A stretch of 64,000 nt of DNA from Holacanthus passer (taxonomy: Eukaryota > Chordata > Actinopteri > Pomacanthidae). The notes below the pieces were generated by a model. The model saw nothing but the letters and a program-made list of their open reading frames with translations. It was not told the origin of the DNA and did not search any database. Location: positions 1,364,001-1,428,000 of the forward strand of contig JAFREQ010000015.1 of NCBI GenBank assembly GCA_025331565.1, read 5' to 3'. The first letter of the stretch is position 1, and each line of letters starts with the position of its first letter. A program made the position numbers and the translations under genes. This document shows, one piece after another, positions 12,161 through 23,825 of this stretch.

Positions 12161-12501
12161 AATGAAGAAGTCCTTATATGTTCAGTCAATGTGCTATTTC
12201 ATTTGAAACCAAAAAGTGAATTTGCATGATGTTTTGTTGCACACGGACCTCTTCATTCTGTAATTCAAAAAGAAACAATGATAAAATAATTGCCAAACAA
12301 CAGTCCGTTTTTATTTTTTGTTTCTCATGTGGAGCGATATCAGCCATGAGTACAGGCCAGCATTCAAAATGTAGAGTAAAATGAAGTTGTGTATCTTTGC
12401 AAGGGCATTGCAGCATTAATGTGATTTAACGTGTACTAAGCTGACACTCTCATAATCATCATTTTATTGTATGAGGCTGTTGCACAGATTACATTACATT
12501 T
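12161..12501. repeat. Intergenic block of the UGT unit (between B and C), left half
   Basis: Matches 25797-26140 and parts of 5880-6010. The left portion is one side of a hairpin element (see 25781-25919), here with its left arm split by the hAT insertion. Nothing coding. Confidence 0.65.
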
Positions 12502-13341
12502 ACAAGAAAGGTCAGAGCAGACTCTATCTGCTCAGGAGACTGAGGTCTTTTGGAGTGCAAGGGGCGCTCCTGAAGACCTTCTATGACACTGTTGTAGCAT
12601 CAGCCATTTTTTATGGAGTTACTTGCTGGGGCAGCAGCATTTCGGCTGCAGACAGGAATAGACTGGACAAGTTGATCAAGAAGGCCAGCTCTGCACTGGG
12701 TTGCCCTCTGGACCCAGTGGAGGTGGTGGGAGAGAGGAGGATGATGGCTAAGCTGTCATCCATGTTGGAGAATGACTCCCACCCCCTTCAGAACACTTTA
12801 ACAGCACTAGAGAGCTCCTTCAGCGATAGACTGCTTCACCCGAAGTGTGTGAAGGAGCGATATCGCAGGTCTGTTCTTCCTGCAGCCGTCAGACTGTACA
12901 ACCAGCACTGCTCCCTATAGACAATACACCACCATGTCTGTATCTGTGCAATTTCTGTATATTTATTCCAGATTTCATTTACTGGGCAATACTCCATTCA
13001 AAAATTCAAGTGCAATATTCGTATTGATATTTAATTATTGTGCATCTGTGCATTACTCTTTTTGTGCAATACTCCACTCCATCAAAGTCAAGCCAAGCAT
13101 TTCATATTTGATATTTAACATTTCATATTAAATCCTTCTGTACTGGTCATGTATATCATATCATATTCATCTTCTCATGTACATCTGTAAATAATCCCGT
13201 TTAAATTTGTAAATTTGGTAAATTTGTAAATACTTTTTTAGCCTGTTTATATTCAGTCTTGACTTGGTCTATCACCTTGCTGCTGTGCTTTGCAAATTTC
13301 CCCACTGTGGGACGAATAAAGGTTTATCTTATCTTATCTTA
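12502..13341 (+). mobile_element. 5'-truncated LINE (jockey superfamily, L2/CR1/Rex1-like), 3' end
   Basis: Encodes the C-terminal part of a LINE reverse transcriptase reading SRLYLLRRLRSFGV, then SAIFYGVTCWGSSI, KKASSALGCPLDP and CVKERYRRSVLPAAVRLYN, with a stop at about 12918. The 3' UTR follows and ends in AATAAAGGTTTATC plus a short TTATC tandem. It interrupts the UGT intergenic block (left part ends near 12500, right part resumes at 13342). A near-identical 3' end lies at 33150-33961. Confidence 0.85.
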
Positions 13342-13572
13342 CACGAAAGGAATGAGATGCAATTTTGCTCAAAATGAAATAGAAGTAGAACAGGAGATAT
13401 TCAGCACTTTGATCACCAAAACTACGTTGGTTTGCCTTCACAGTAAAGCAATTCTGACCCAATTTCCAAATGACATTTACGTTTGTGGACTAAACAAAGA
13501 TGAAAACCAAAGAGTAAGCAGTTGTCACTTGTATGGTGTAATCTATGTGGTGGTTCAGATATGGAAATGCAT
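13342..13572. repeat. Intergenic block of the UGT unit, right half, up to a deletion breakpoint
   Basis: Continues the 3'-flanking block of a UGT copy. At about 13572 it jumps directly into UGT intron-4 sequence (the segment beginning TTTCAGTGCGATT, equivalent to about 7925 in copy B). This is the breakpoint that removed exons 5-9 of copy C. Confidence 0.75.
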
Positions 13573-14645
13573 TATGGAAATTAATCTTTCAGTGCGATTT
13601 AGTAGAATCAAACAACATTGACAGGAAAAGTACCGTTTTCATTATTTTCCTCCAGTGTTAGTGTATTAGTATACATGTACTATAGTACATATATAGTATA
13701 GTACTATGGTACAGTATGCAAGTACTTCTGAGCAGTACAGTGTATGATGTGTATTCTGTCCCATACATCACTGTATAGCCTTTGTACATGTTACCTCAGC
13801 AGCCAGACAGCAGAGTCAGACAGCACTTCAGCTACGCCCACCTCCTCTCCCAAGAACTCATAGGCTATGTGGTCAAAGTGCCAATACGCCAGTCGGCATA
13901 ACAGCGGCTCCAGTAAAGCCACCTATTGCTCAGAGGAAGGAGGGAGTTTAGTCAGTGCAGAATCTGTGCTTTATCTATTAATGTGGAGTACAGAATTAAT
14001 AATAATAAATATCAGCCACCCTTAATTGCATGAACCTGCGCATGCATATATGGTTATAAATGCTCACCAATGTGTTATACGCTCTCTCCTTGAAGTTCAT
14101 TTTATCTGAGTAACCAGTTAAGAAGCGAGGCACATATGAGGGCGGGGAGGGGCCGCCTGCAGACTTGAAATCCAACAAACATGGCATTCCCCTCAGCATA
14201 TTAATAATAGGGAGACCTGAAAATGATTCAGCAATGACCGGTGAGAAAATGTGGAGATGTATAAGAGCACAGAAATGTCCAAATGTGGCAGAACTCACCT
14301 AATTTCCGAGCTATTAATGCACCTGTGGGCGCCATGGGGTCTGTTAAGACGGCATCAAAGTCCTGCCGAGGAAAACGGTACAAAGAGAAAATAGAACGCT
14401 GATAGTTATAGTTACTTTACTTTTATAGCTACTTTTATTTGACATTAAAAACATACAGTATGATAAACATATAAAAGACAATGCATTGTCAAAGATGCAA
14501 ACTTTTTGGCTTGTGACCAAGAGGTCACCAAAAAGCAGTGTGTGTCATGTTCAGATGTTAGTTGTTAGCAGTTCCACCAAAAAGACATATTGACCTTATA
14601 CTTCTTTAAAATTCAATTGAAATTACTGTTTGAGACCCATAGGGG

Positions 14646-14737
14646 TGTTGGGAGCACTGGAAGGCCATAGATGAATTTGTTAATTGTGTGTCTTAAAAGA
14701 TAAGATAAGACAAGATAGACTATCTCATGTGTCATGC
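14646..14737 (+). repeat. Left edge of repeat X in intron 1 of copy C
   Basis: Begins TGTTGGGAGCACTGGAAGG directly after ATAGGGG, at the same intron-1 position as the 30586-31912 insertion in copy D. It is split by the L1-like element and continues at 19742-19762 and about 21490-21700. Copies A and B have the uninterrupted sequence (ATAGGGGTAAAATTC), so they show the empty site. Confidence 0.75.
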
Positions 14738-14846
14738 TTTTTTTTTTTTTTTTGGAATATTTTATTTTCAGTTTTATGTGATTACACACAGAATATATAA
14801 CATAACACAAAACAAGGTACAGAAAAACAAACCCAAGCCCCAACCC

Positions 14847-14887
<41 letters not shown>

Positions 14888-17800
14888 AAAACAACAAAAC
14901 AAAAACAAAACCAGAAAACAGGTCAGTGCATAAAGTCAGCACGAAAGATCACATCAAGGATTTGGCACAAGAGACACACCCATGTAATCTAAATAAGGCT
15001 GCCAAACGTTCAAAAAGGTGTCATATCATTTTCTTATACTGTATGTAATTTTCTCCAGGGGAATGCAAGTGTTCATCCCCAAAGACCACCTATTGATAGG
15101 AAGAGGGGAATCAGATTTCCATGACACTACAATGCACTTCCTGGCCATACATAGAGCAAATTTCCATAAATTTAACTTGTGCATTATTTAGAGAGCCGCG
15201 AATACTTGTGAAGTTCCCCAGTAAACAAAACTCCGGGTCTAGTGGAACATTAACTCCCACAATCCTGGTCAAAGTGGAGCAGATGTCATGCCAGAAAGGC
15301 TTCACTTTTGTACACAGCCAGGTACAATGCAAAAAGGAACCAACCTCAATATCACACCTGAAAGCACATCTCTGACAAGTTAGATGTGAAAGAATGTAAT
15401 TTTTCTGGAGTAAGGTATAATTGATGTAAAATATTATAGTTAATCAATCTATAACGGGCGTTAATAGTAACCGACAAGTTACTTTGACATAAATCTGCCC
15501 AGAGCTGTTCATCCATTACAACACCGAGATCTGACTCCCATCTCATTCTAGATTTATGCAGACTGGGTTTTGGGCCCTCATTTAGCAATAGACGATACAT
15601 TTTAGAAATAAATTTACATGCACTCCCCTCACAAAGCAATCTCTCAACATCATTAGTGACAGGCAAGATCATTTCGGGACCCAATTTAGCTCTCAGAAAA
15701 GATCTTAATTGGAGATAACAAAAAAGGTTTGATTGGACAAGTCATATTTCCTCTTCAGATGCTCAAATGACACGAAAAGTCCTTTGTTAAAGCAGTCCTC
15801 CAAATGATGGATTCCTTTTTGATGTCATATATCCAGAATCTTATTGTTTACAGTCATGGGTATAAATTCATTTTGTCTTAAAGGTGTTTTAGGTGACAGA
15901 CCCACTTTCAATCCAAGACTTTTGTGAATCTCATACCAAATTCTAATCAAATGCTTCAATATAGAGTTATCTGTCCTGTTGGCTACCGTTCATACAGTTA
16001 TGCTTGTAAATGAAGTTACTGTGTACCTTTTCTTTCAGGAGATGCAGCCCAATTTGTGTCCAAGAGGGGGCGTCATAGCCCTCAAAAAAGGATGAGATAA
16101 ATCTCATCTGAGCTGCTAAATAGTAGCTTTTAAAACTGGGTAGTCAAAGGCCCCCTGATCCATAGTCTCATGTTAACTTCTCCATGGATATCCGGGGTGC
16201 CTTACAGTTCCATATGAATTGCCTGACATGTTTATTAAGAGTTTTAAAAAAGGATTGTGGTAATGGAATGGGTAGGGATTGAAACAGATATTGCAGTCTT
16301 GGTTGTACATTCATTTTAATACAATTAACTCTGCCAATCAGGGTGAGAGGCAAGTCCATCCACCTACGTAAATCGTCTTCAATCTTACTGAGCAATGGGA
16401 GATAATTCAGTTAATACATTATATATTTTTGAGGTTGTTGTCTACAATTATTCCAAGATATTTTATACCATTCGAAGGCCATCTGAATGTACTAGTACGT
16501 TGGAGTTTGGAGTAATCAAAGTTTGTCAATGGAATAATTTCACTCTTTTTTCACCTTGTAACCTGAAATATTACCAGTAGTATTTCATATAGTTTGTAGT
16601 TTGGGTTGTCAGGATCTTTTAAGTATAAGATAACATCATCTGCCAGGAGATTAATTTTATGAACCGTCTGACCCACCTGGAAGCCCTTTATATCAGGATC
16701 CTGTCTGATTACTTCAGATAAAGGCTCATTTGCCAAGATGAAAAGTCCTGGCATCCTTGTCAGCTTGATCTACCTAAGGGAAACATAGACGAAATTTGTC
16801 CATTGGTGCTGATATTTGCCCGTGGCTTGTGATGGAGTGTTTTTACCCAGTTAATAAATAGTGGGCCAAATCCAAACTTGGCCAACACTTTAAATAAGTA
16901 CGGCCATTCTAACCTATCAAAGGCTTTCTCCACATCTAAAGCCACTGTTATACTGGGCTCTGTATCAAATTTTGTTAAATGAATAATATTAAAGAGCCTA
17001 CATAAATTGTTAGCTGAGGAGCATTTTGAAATAAAGCCACTCTGGTCTTGATTTATTAGTTGTGGCAAGTATTGGCCAAGTCTGTTAGCTAGGGCCATAG
17101 AAATCAATTTGTAGTCTGTATTTAGCAAATGAAATTGGCCGATATGAAGAGCATTTTAATGGATCTCTGTTCTTTTTGTGAATCACAGTAATTATGGCAG
17201 TAGAGAATGATTCAGGGAGAGTTTGAGTCTTAGATGCTAGGTTAATGACATCCATGAGAAGCAGGAGAAGTAAATCCTTGAATTCCCTGTAAAATTCAGG
17301 AGGAAACCCATTCTCTCCTGGAGATTTATTTGCTTGTAAAGAGCCCTGAGCCTTTTCAATTTCTCTTTGTGTGAAGGGCAGATCAAGACTATCTTGGTCT
17401 TCTTGGCCAAGTTTGGGCAATTTAACCATGGTCAAAAAATCATCTATCTTACTCAGGTTTTCTGGTGGTTCTGATGTATATAAATGTGTGTAAAACTGTT
17501 TGTTTATAATGTGTCATTAATTTCTCTTGGATTATATGATACAGAGCCTGTTTCAGTTTGAATTGAATTAATGGTCCTAGAGCTTTCTTCTTTTCTTAGT
17601 TGCCAAGATAATATTTTGTGTCTTCTCTCCCAATTAGTAATACCTTTGTTTGGCTCTCAGAATATTTTTTTATATTATATTTGAGCTTTTTATTAACTAA
17701 CAACTGACTTTGATTGTTGAAACTCCTTTTCCAAATTCAAAATGTCTTTTTCCAATTCTTCTATTTCTGCCATATATTTCTTTTTCATACCTTTGGTATA

Positions 17801-19727
17801 AGAGATTATTTGTCCCCTTAAAAAAGCTTTAAGTGTGTCCCATAGTATAAAACTATTGGGAGAGGAGGCACAGTTTGTCTCACAGAATAGCCCAATCTGA
17901 TTTCTTATGAATTCGCAAAAGTCTGCTTTTTAAAGGAGGGTAGGGTTCAGACGCCACCTATACAAATTAGTGCTTTTTCTGGCATGTAAATAGACAAGAT
18001 CAAAGGTGAATGATATTCAGATTCTACTGCTCTGTGAATTAACTGTGTTGACCAAAGAAAAAGATCAATCCAAGTAAAAGAGTTGTGGTGACCAGAATAG
18101 AGGGAATAATCTTGCATTTGAGGGTGCATATGTCTCCACACATCTGTTAAGTTTAATTCTTTCATGAAATCTATAGTGATTTTGGCTGCTTTTGTTTTGG
18201 ACACTGATAGCGTTGATTTATCCAGGAGAAGATCCAGGCAAAAACTTTAAAGTCACCCCCTATAAGAATATTTTGGCGTCCTCCTGACACCTTCAAATAT
18301 ATGTCTTGAATAAATGACTAATCATCATAATTGGGTGCACATAAATTTAAGAGAGTCCAGGACTCTCTGTAAATTTGGCGATTCACTAAAACAGATCTCC
18401 CCAACGTATCCACAATGGTTTCTCCAATTGTCACAGGGGTGTTCTTATTTATTAAGACAGTCACTCCCCCGGCTTTGGAATTAAAGGATGAAGATATTAC
18501 GTGCCCTACCCAATCCCTTCTCAATTTCTTATGTTCCAGTGATGTTAGATGGGTTTCTTGTATAAAGGCAATATCTGTCTGCAGTTTTTTCAAATGTGCT
18601 AGGACTCTCTTCTGTTTGACTGGTCCGTTTAACCCATTCACATTAAAGCTAACAAATTTCACTACTCTATTCGTCAACAGTAAATATTTTTACAAAAATA
18701 TTGCCCTCTCCATGAGATACCCATGTCACACACAACCAAGTAGTAAAAATTAAAGCACTAACCATATATAAAAAAACGGCAAAAGACAAAAAAGAAAACG
18801 GCATCTCTCCCCTCCCACCCCCCTACCCGAGTGCCTGTTGAAGACTGAACATTCAGCACCATCTACCCTATCAAACTGGGATGAGCACTGTGCACCTATC
18901 AAACAAACCATGTCACTGTCCTGCCCATCCGGGGCTGTATCTAAAATTATGGACTTATATTTGTAATTGTCTGTTTTAAGTGGAAAAATAAAGCTAAAAT
19001 ATTTTACAAATGCTAAATAGACAATAGCAGCTGAATCAGAACGGGCCTCGGCCTCTGGTCAGCCGGTGGATGGGGTGCCAGTGTGCGGTGCGCTCGTTCG
19101 ATTATCAGCGGCTCCGTGACGTATCCCAGTCCCAGGGTGGCAGGTATCCAGTTGACAAAAAAGTTGACAGGATCATTCCTTGCACATCCTTCTCGCAAAT
19201 TAATGACATGTATATTATTGCGTCGGCTGTAGTTCTCGAGCTGGCCGACTTTATCCATTAGGAACTTGTTCTCCTTTCTCAGCTTGGTAGCGCTAGAGTC
19301 GAGCTCCACCAGCTGGTGCCCCGCTGTGCCGAGACGCTCCTCTGTTTCGGCAACACGACAACCAACTTATCCAGTATGGTTTTCAGTCCAGAAATGGACT
19401 GATTTGATTCTGCCGTTTTGGAGTCAATCTTTTTAGAGAGAGCCTCATTGCCATTTCTTATCTCCTGGAGGACAATGAGTAGATCTCCGCTGTTCAGGTG
19501 TTCCTGTGCTATTGCTGCCATCATGCTAGCTTCCTTGTTGTCGCTCCCGATAGTTTTTTCTGCAGCTGTCAGGTTCCGTTCACTCGCTTTTTCTTGGCTA
19601 GGAAACTTGTTCCCGGATCTCAAGTCCATACTGCAGTTTTACGACCAAGTTTTACATGGGTTTGGGTGTTTTAAATAATGTTAAAACAGATCTAACATCC
19701 TACGAGCTTCGTCACATCACATGACCC
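14738..19727 (-). mobile_element. Near full-length L1-type LINE, degenerate
   Basis: About 4.99 kb flanked by a 14-bp target duplication with one mismatch (14724-14737 and 19728-19741). The poly-A tail appears as a T run at 14738-14753. On the minus strand, ORF1 lies at 19629-19013 (MDLRSGNKFPSQEK, coiled-coil region, then VGQLENYSRRNNIHVINLRE typical of L1 ORF1). ORF2 starts at 18677 with an APE-type endonuclease (VKFVSFNVNGLNGP, FIQETHL). The reverse transcriptase spans about 17435-16550 (YRPIS, GFISKC, and the catalytic LLADDVILYL near 16650). A C-terminal region follows at 16395-15111. Multiple stops and frameshifts separate these pieces, so it is inactive. Confidence 0.88.
14848..14886. 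repeat. Homopolymer A run (39 A)
   Basis: An uninterrupted A run inside the 3' UTR of the L1-type element, reading as T on the element's sense strand. It is too long to be certain of its length from one assembly. Confidence 0.95.
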
Positions 19728-19762
19728 CTCATGTCTCATGCTGAGACCAAAGGGACATGGAG

Positions 19763-21487
19763 TGTGGTAGGACGGCACAGCCCGTCGCCACTCATGTTGT
19801 TTACTGGTAAATTACGTCAGTGTGGATAGCGGGGTGCGCCTGCTCCTTTGCTCCCCGCCCATTGGTTGCCACTGGGCTGGGAGCAATTATCCTATTACAC
19901 CTGGCTTACTGGGCGGTGCTGTCCTGAGCTATATCTGGGGGAGGGCTACACACCTCAGATGTGCGTCCTCCTACTTCTTCCGGGAGCCTGAGTTCATGTC
20001 GGCAGTGTGGTTTGGCGTGGCTGGTTGGATCCACGTGGCGGTCTTAAGACGCCAATCGCTGAACTTTCTCAGTTCACTTTGTCAGGTATGTGCCAACGCT
20101 ACTGCATCTGCTGGTTGTATTGATGCCGTGTCTGATGCGCTCTCTGTTCTCCAGCAGAGCCAGCTGGTATTCTAGCCGGAGACTGGGAGTCTGTGGCCTT
20201 GGAGCTGTGCTCAATAATCCACGTGTTGCGGTGGACTCCTGAGGTAGGCTGGCTCACATTTGTCTGGCCTTTTTATGCACTCTTGTTGAGCTGCATGTGA
20301 AATGTGACTGTTTTCTGATTGCTGTTGCATGTTATTCAGCTGCACCCCTTCGTGGCTACCTCACCTGTTGCCTGGAAAGCTGCATCTCCACTTACGGCAG
20401 GTGGCTCACCTCCGAAGCGGGCGCCGCTACTACTGCTGTTCTGTCTGTGGGTTTGTCGTGGCAAGCTCACGGCTCGCCTGCAATTATTTTACTGCTATTG
20501 TTTTCTTTTCTTTGTTTTGTCCGGTTTTGGGTTTTAATGTAATCATTGTGTGTGTGCCTCACACGCCTGGATAACTTTAACCCTGGCCGAGACGTTAGTG
20601 GTAATTGCACCGCATGTGGTGCTGTCTCAGCTCAGGAGAATAACGTGGTGCAGGCTTAAAGCCACACCAGGAAGAGGGATCCCCCTCAGTTAACTTATTA
20701 ATCCTTGGTTAATGATTGTGTCCTTTTTTGTATATTGTAATCATATATTCATTGTTATTGTTGATAAATTTTGTGATTATTAATTGTTATTTTCTGTAGA
20801 TTTTGTTTTTTTTTTTTTCTTTTGATTTTTTGGGTTAACTGTGTGAAGGTGCGTGCAGGTGTTTAAAGCACAGTCCATCTTGGTGGTGACCTTCTGGGCC
20901 CAGCATAGTGTGGTGTCGGGGCGGTTTTACTACAACTGGTTTTTATCCTTTTACTCGACTAACAATTTGCTTCTCCTCTTTGGACAGGAGCTGTTGGGCC
21001 GGTGTGGCGAGTGGCTGGCTGACCCCTGCGGTGTTGGTCCCTTCACTCCCTGTACAGTAGTGCACTTGGGTGTCAGTCAATGGTGTGTGGTTTTCTTTCA
21101 CGTGTGGTGTGCAGTATCCGGACCCTTCCCCTTCCCCTCAGTTAGCCATCGCTGCCTGGTGAGCCCCAGCCTCCAGCCTAGTGTTGGCATTTTATCAGCA
21201 AACTGACAAACGTTTTAGAAGGCCCTTAAGGATTGTGCAATATTTTTATTATTATCATACCAACTGCCTGTAGTACCACCAAGATATTTTCACCCAAAGT
21301 TTGAGATTTTTTAAGTGTTGTCAATAAACTATCTATTTCATAATTTATCTTGGAATCACGTCCCTCTCTTGTGTTATTCGTACCTGTGTGACCTTATCCT
21401 TATTAGAGTGGTATTCTCCTCTAATAAAACGTTGTAGGACACTTGTTAATCAACAACTAACTTTAACCCTCGTAGTCTTGCCACACA
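19763..21487 (+). repeat. Unclassified 1.7-kb insertion, possibly a large solo LTR
   Basis: Present in copy C but not at the matching position of repeat X in copy D. It starts TGTGGTAGG, ends CCACACA, and the flanks TGGAG / AGGAG match at 4 of 5 positions. AATAAA signals occur near 21324 and 21421. No reverse transcriptase or other coding region was seen. LTR identity is inference from the ends and the polyadenylation signals. Confidence 0.35.
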
Positions 21488-21489
21488 AG

Positions 21490-21700
21490 GAGCAACCAGC
21501 TTCCTCTGACCTGGACAACCAACGAACTCTCCCAGCTTGGATCTTCCACAACCGCAGGATCTCAAGCTAACAAGCTTCTTCCACCTCAAAGGACTGGTAA
21601 CTACACTGGGCATAGATAGTTGGTCAATCTAAGCTGCACCCAGCTAAGCACTGGACTGTTGGACTTTAATGAACACGTGTTGATTCTGTAACTTGTTATT
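21490..21700 (+). repeat. Repeat X segment shared with 31070-31290
   Basis: About 200 bp reading GCTTCCTCTGACCTGGACAA and onward is nearly identical to 31079-31290 in intron 1 of copy D. This ties the interrupted copy-C insertion to the copy-D one. Similarity ends near 21694. Confidence 0.8.
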
Positions 21701-21807
21701 GAGCTCACTTTCTCCCTCCAAGCACAGGCAGACACAAGTGGCTTTCTTGATACTGGTTTTATTGGAGCTTCTCCAAGTCCACTGTGAAAACTATGCTGTA
21801 TAAACAA

Positions 21808-22756
21808 CAATGTTGGGAGTAATGCGTTACAAAAGTAATGTGATTACTGTAGTGCATTGCTGTTTGCTGTAACGCAGTAATGTAAGGCATTACTAAAAAA
21901 ATAATGTTATGTCAACATTTCAGCCTCCAGCCGATCACAATCAGTCAGTTTCTGGAGTATGATGAACTTAAAATTTCTGTTTTAGCAATAATATAAATAT
22001 AAATAATAACGTTTGAGATCATACGCCATCAAATTTGATGTTACTGTTTAGCTTCAAGCTAAACTCCTTTGACTAATGGGTCAATGTCTCAGCTGATGCG
22101 TCCATGTCAGTGGAAACAGAAGTAAAGTCCTACTTGAATTCTGCCCCTGTGATGGAAAGCCTCCACCTGTTTCCAAGAATTAAAAAAAATCGCACTGTTA
22201 TAATGCGCCAATACCATCCAGCACCAGGAGAAAGACTTGCCAGTCTCGGGTGTCTTGTGCTCACCCCAAAAGCAGCCGTCTTGGTGATGGAGCATAAAGG
22301 AATAGAAATAAAAAAGACTGTATCTTATCATGTCATTAGGCTTTAGGTTACAGTTACAGTATCTCTATCACAATTTACCAGACTTTGATCTTTTGTCTGT
22401 TTTTGAGATTCTAGCTATGATTGTTCCTTGTATTGCACCATGAACCATTAGTGTGCCTATTAGGCAATATATTCTACTGTTATTCTACTGTTGTTAGCCT
22501 CAAGCCTAGCTCAGTCATTCTCAGTCTCAGTTATCGCCCTCCACTGGATGTGTAATGAGCTGCAATAAGCTAAATTTATAACGCCAAATCCATACTTCCA
22601 GTTATTTTGGTGAAAGTAACTTAAAAGTAATGCAGTAGTAGTGTAATGCATTACAATTCAAAGACAGTAATATTGTAAGGTAGCTAATTCCTTTCAAATG
22701 ACAGTAACAAGTAATCCAAAATGCATTACATTTTTGAAGTAATTTGCCCAACACTG
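21808..22756 (+). mobile_element. hAT transposon relic with transposase dimerisation-domain remnant
   Basis: 949 bp with ends CAATGTTGGGAGTAATG and TTTGCCCAACACTG, flanked by a perfect 8-bp duplication ATAAACAA (21800-21807 and 22757-22764). A plus-strand reading frame at 22104-22346 keeps LHLFPRIKK followed by a degenerate APGERLASLGCLVLTPK. That is the layout of the C-terminal hAT dimerisation domain (FPRIKK then SAPVERLFS-like). The core at 21905-22100 is shared with the element at 11260-12090, so the two belong to related families. Confidence 0.85.
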
Positions 22757-22764
22757 ATAAACAA

Positions 22765-23066
22765 GAATACAAACACAACACAGCGTCAACACAAATAACA
22801 TGTACAGCACCTAAATTATATGAATAACATTTGACAAAATAAAAATACACAAAAACAAATTACCTCGTTGGCTGCATGCTACAAAGGGAGTCTTGAGGTG
22901 TTCAGAGTGTCTGGCTCATAGTTTTTTAGAATGATCTGTCTACACTACATTTTACATAAGTTAAGAATGTGAATACTTTTATACCACAGTCCCAGCTGCA
23001 GTAGATACTGGGGCAGACACAGTCCAAACTAATGCCTGACAAAATGAGTGCAAAGTGCAAGGCTAA
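22765..23066. other. Remainder of copy-C intron 1
   Basis: AT-rich sequence. The part after about 22925 matches intron 1 of the other UGT copies (ACTACATTTTACATAAGTTAAG and onward). Nothing coding seen. Confidence 0.5.
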
Positions 23067-23825
23067 TTATTTGAATTGTACTGGATTTTCCACCTGATCA
23101 GCCTCTGTATTTGTACTCACCTGCTGTGCCAGATGTGAGATGAGATTGGCATTGAACAGTAGGCCTTCTGCAGAGCTGTGGATTATGCGTCTGGTGATCT
23201 GGATCACTGAGAATTGTTTCCTTATCTTCTCCGTGAAAGATTGTGAGGATTTTTGCAAGAAGTCCAAGCTTGGTGACATGATGGACTCAATGAAGGCCTT
23301 GTCATAAGGAACAGGGTAGGTCACAGTGTTGTAGTGTTTTCCTGGACCCATACGCATGCTGACCTCAGGTATCACCACTGTGACACGATGTCCACGGCGA
23401 CCCATTTCTTGAGCAAGAGCCTTGACCCCCACCCAGTGACTCCCATCCATGGGTACCACCAGCAGGTTGCCCGAGAAGCCTGGAGAAGCATTGTCACTTG
23501 CAGGATTGGTGTTGGTGCCTTCATCCTCTTCTGTCTTCAACTTCTCCTCTGGCCTGGAGTTTTCTGCCACTGACCCCCTCGTCTTATCTACAGCAGCGAT
23601 CAGCTGCATGTCCATGATCAGCAGCAGGGACACAAACACTGCTGCTCTCCACATCTTTCCTCTGTGTCTACAACTCACGCAATCCAACACAAACGTAAAG
23701 TGAGGACAAAATGAGCCCTCATCTTTTTGGACTTCCTCTGTGAATGGGCAGACTTGAGATCTGTTCAAAGTCCTCATATCAACAAGTTACAACTGCAGTA
23801 CTTGTTGATATGTGACCTTTAGTCT

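Larger units (their letters stand above)
13795..23654 (-). pseudogene. UGT copy C: UGT5-type gene lacking exons 5-9
   Basis: Exon 1 (23654-23121, 178 codons), exon 2 (14362-14299), exon 3 (14216-14068, the full 149 nt, frame open through GYSDKMNFKERAYNTL) and exon 4 (13922-13795) are intact with GT-AG borders. Intron 4 then runs into 3'-flanking DNA at about 13572, so exons 5-9 are absent. These would encode the UDP-sugar binding motif, the membrane helix and the ER-retrieval tail. The remaining product would be an N-terminal domain of about 290 residues with no donor site, so it is called a pseudogene. Intron 1 is 8.76 kb, expanded by repeat X, an L1-like element, a putative LTR and a hAT. 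Exon 1 is closest to copy D (both read MSPSLDFLQKSSQ). Confidence 0.88.

Noticed and set aside
14727..14933. Poly-lysine / poly-phenylalanine ORFs at the A run
   Set aside because: Translation of a homopolymer run within the L1 3' region.
19822..20574. Coding region in the 19.8-20.6 kb ORFs
   Set aside because: Overlapping open frames of similar length in three frames, no start context or domain, Cys/Leu/Ser-rich composition typical of chance in GC/T-rich DNA.
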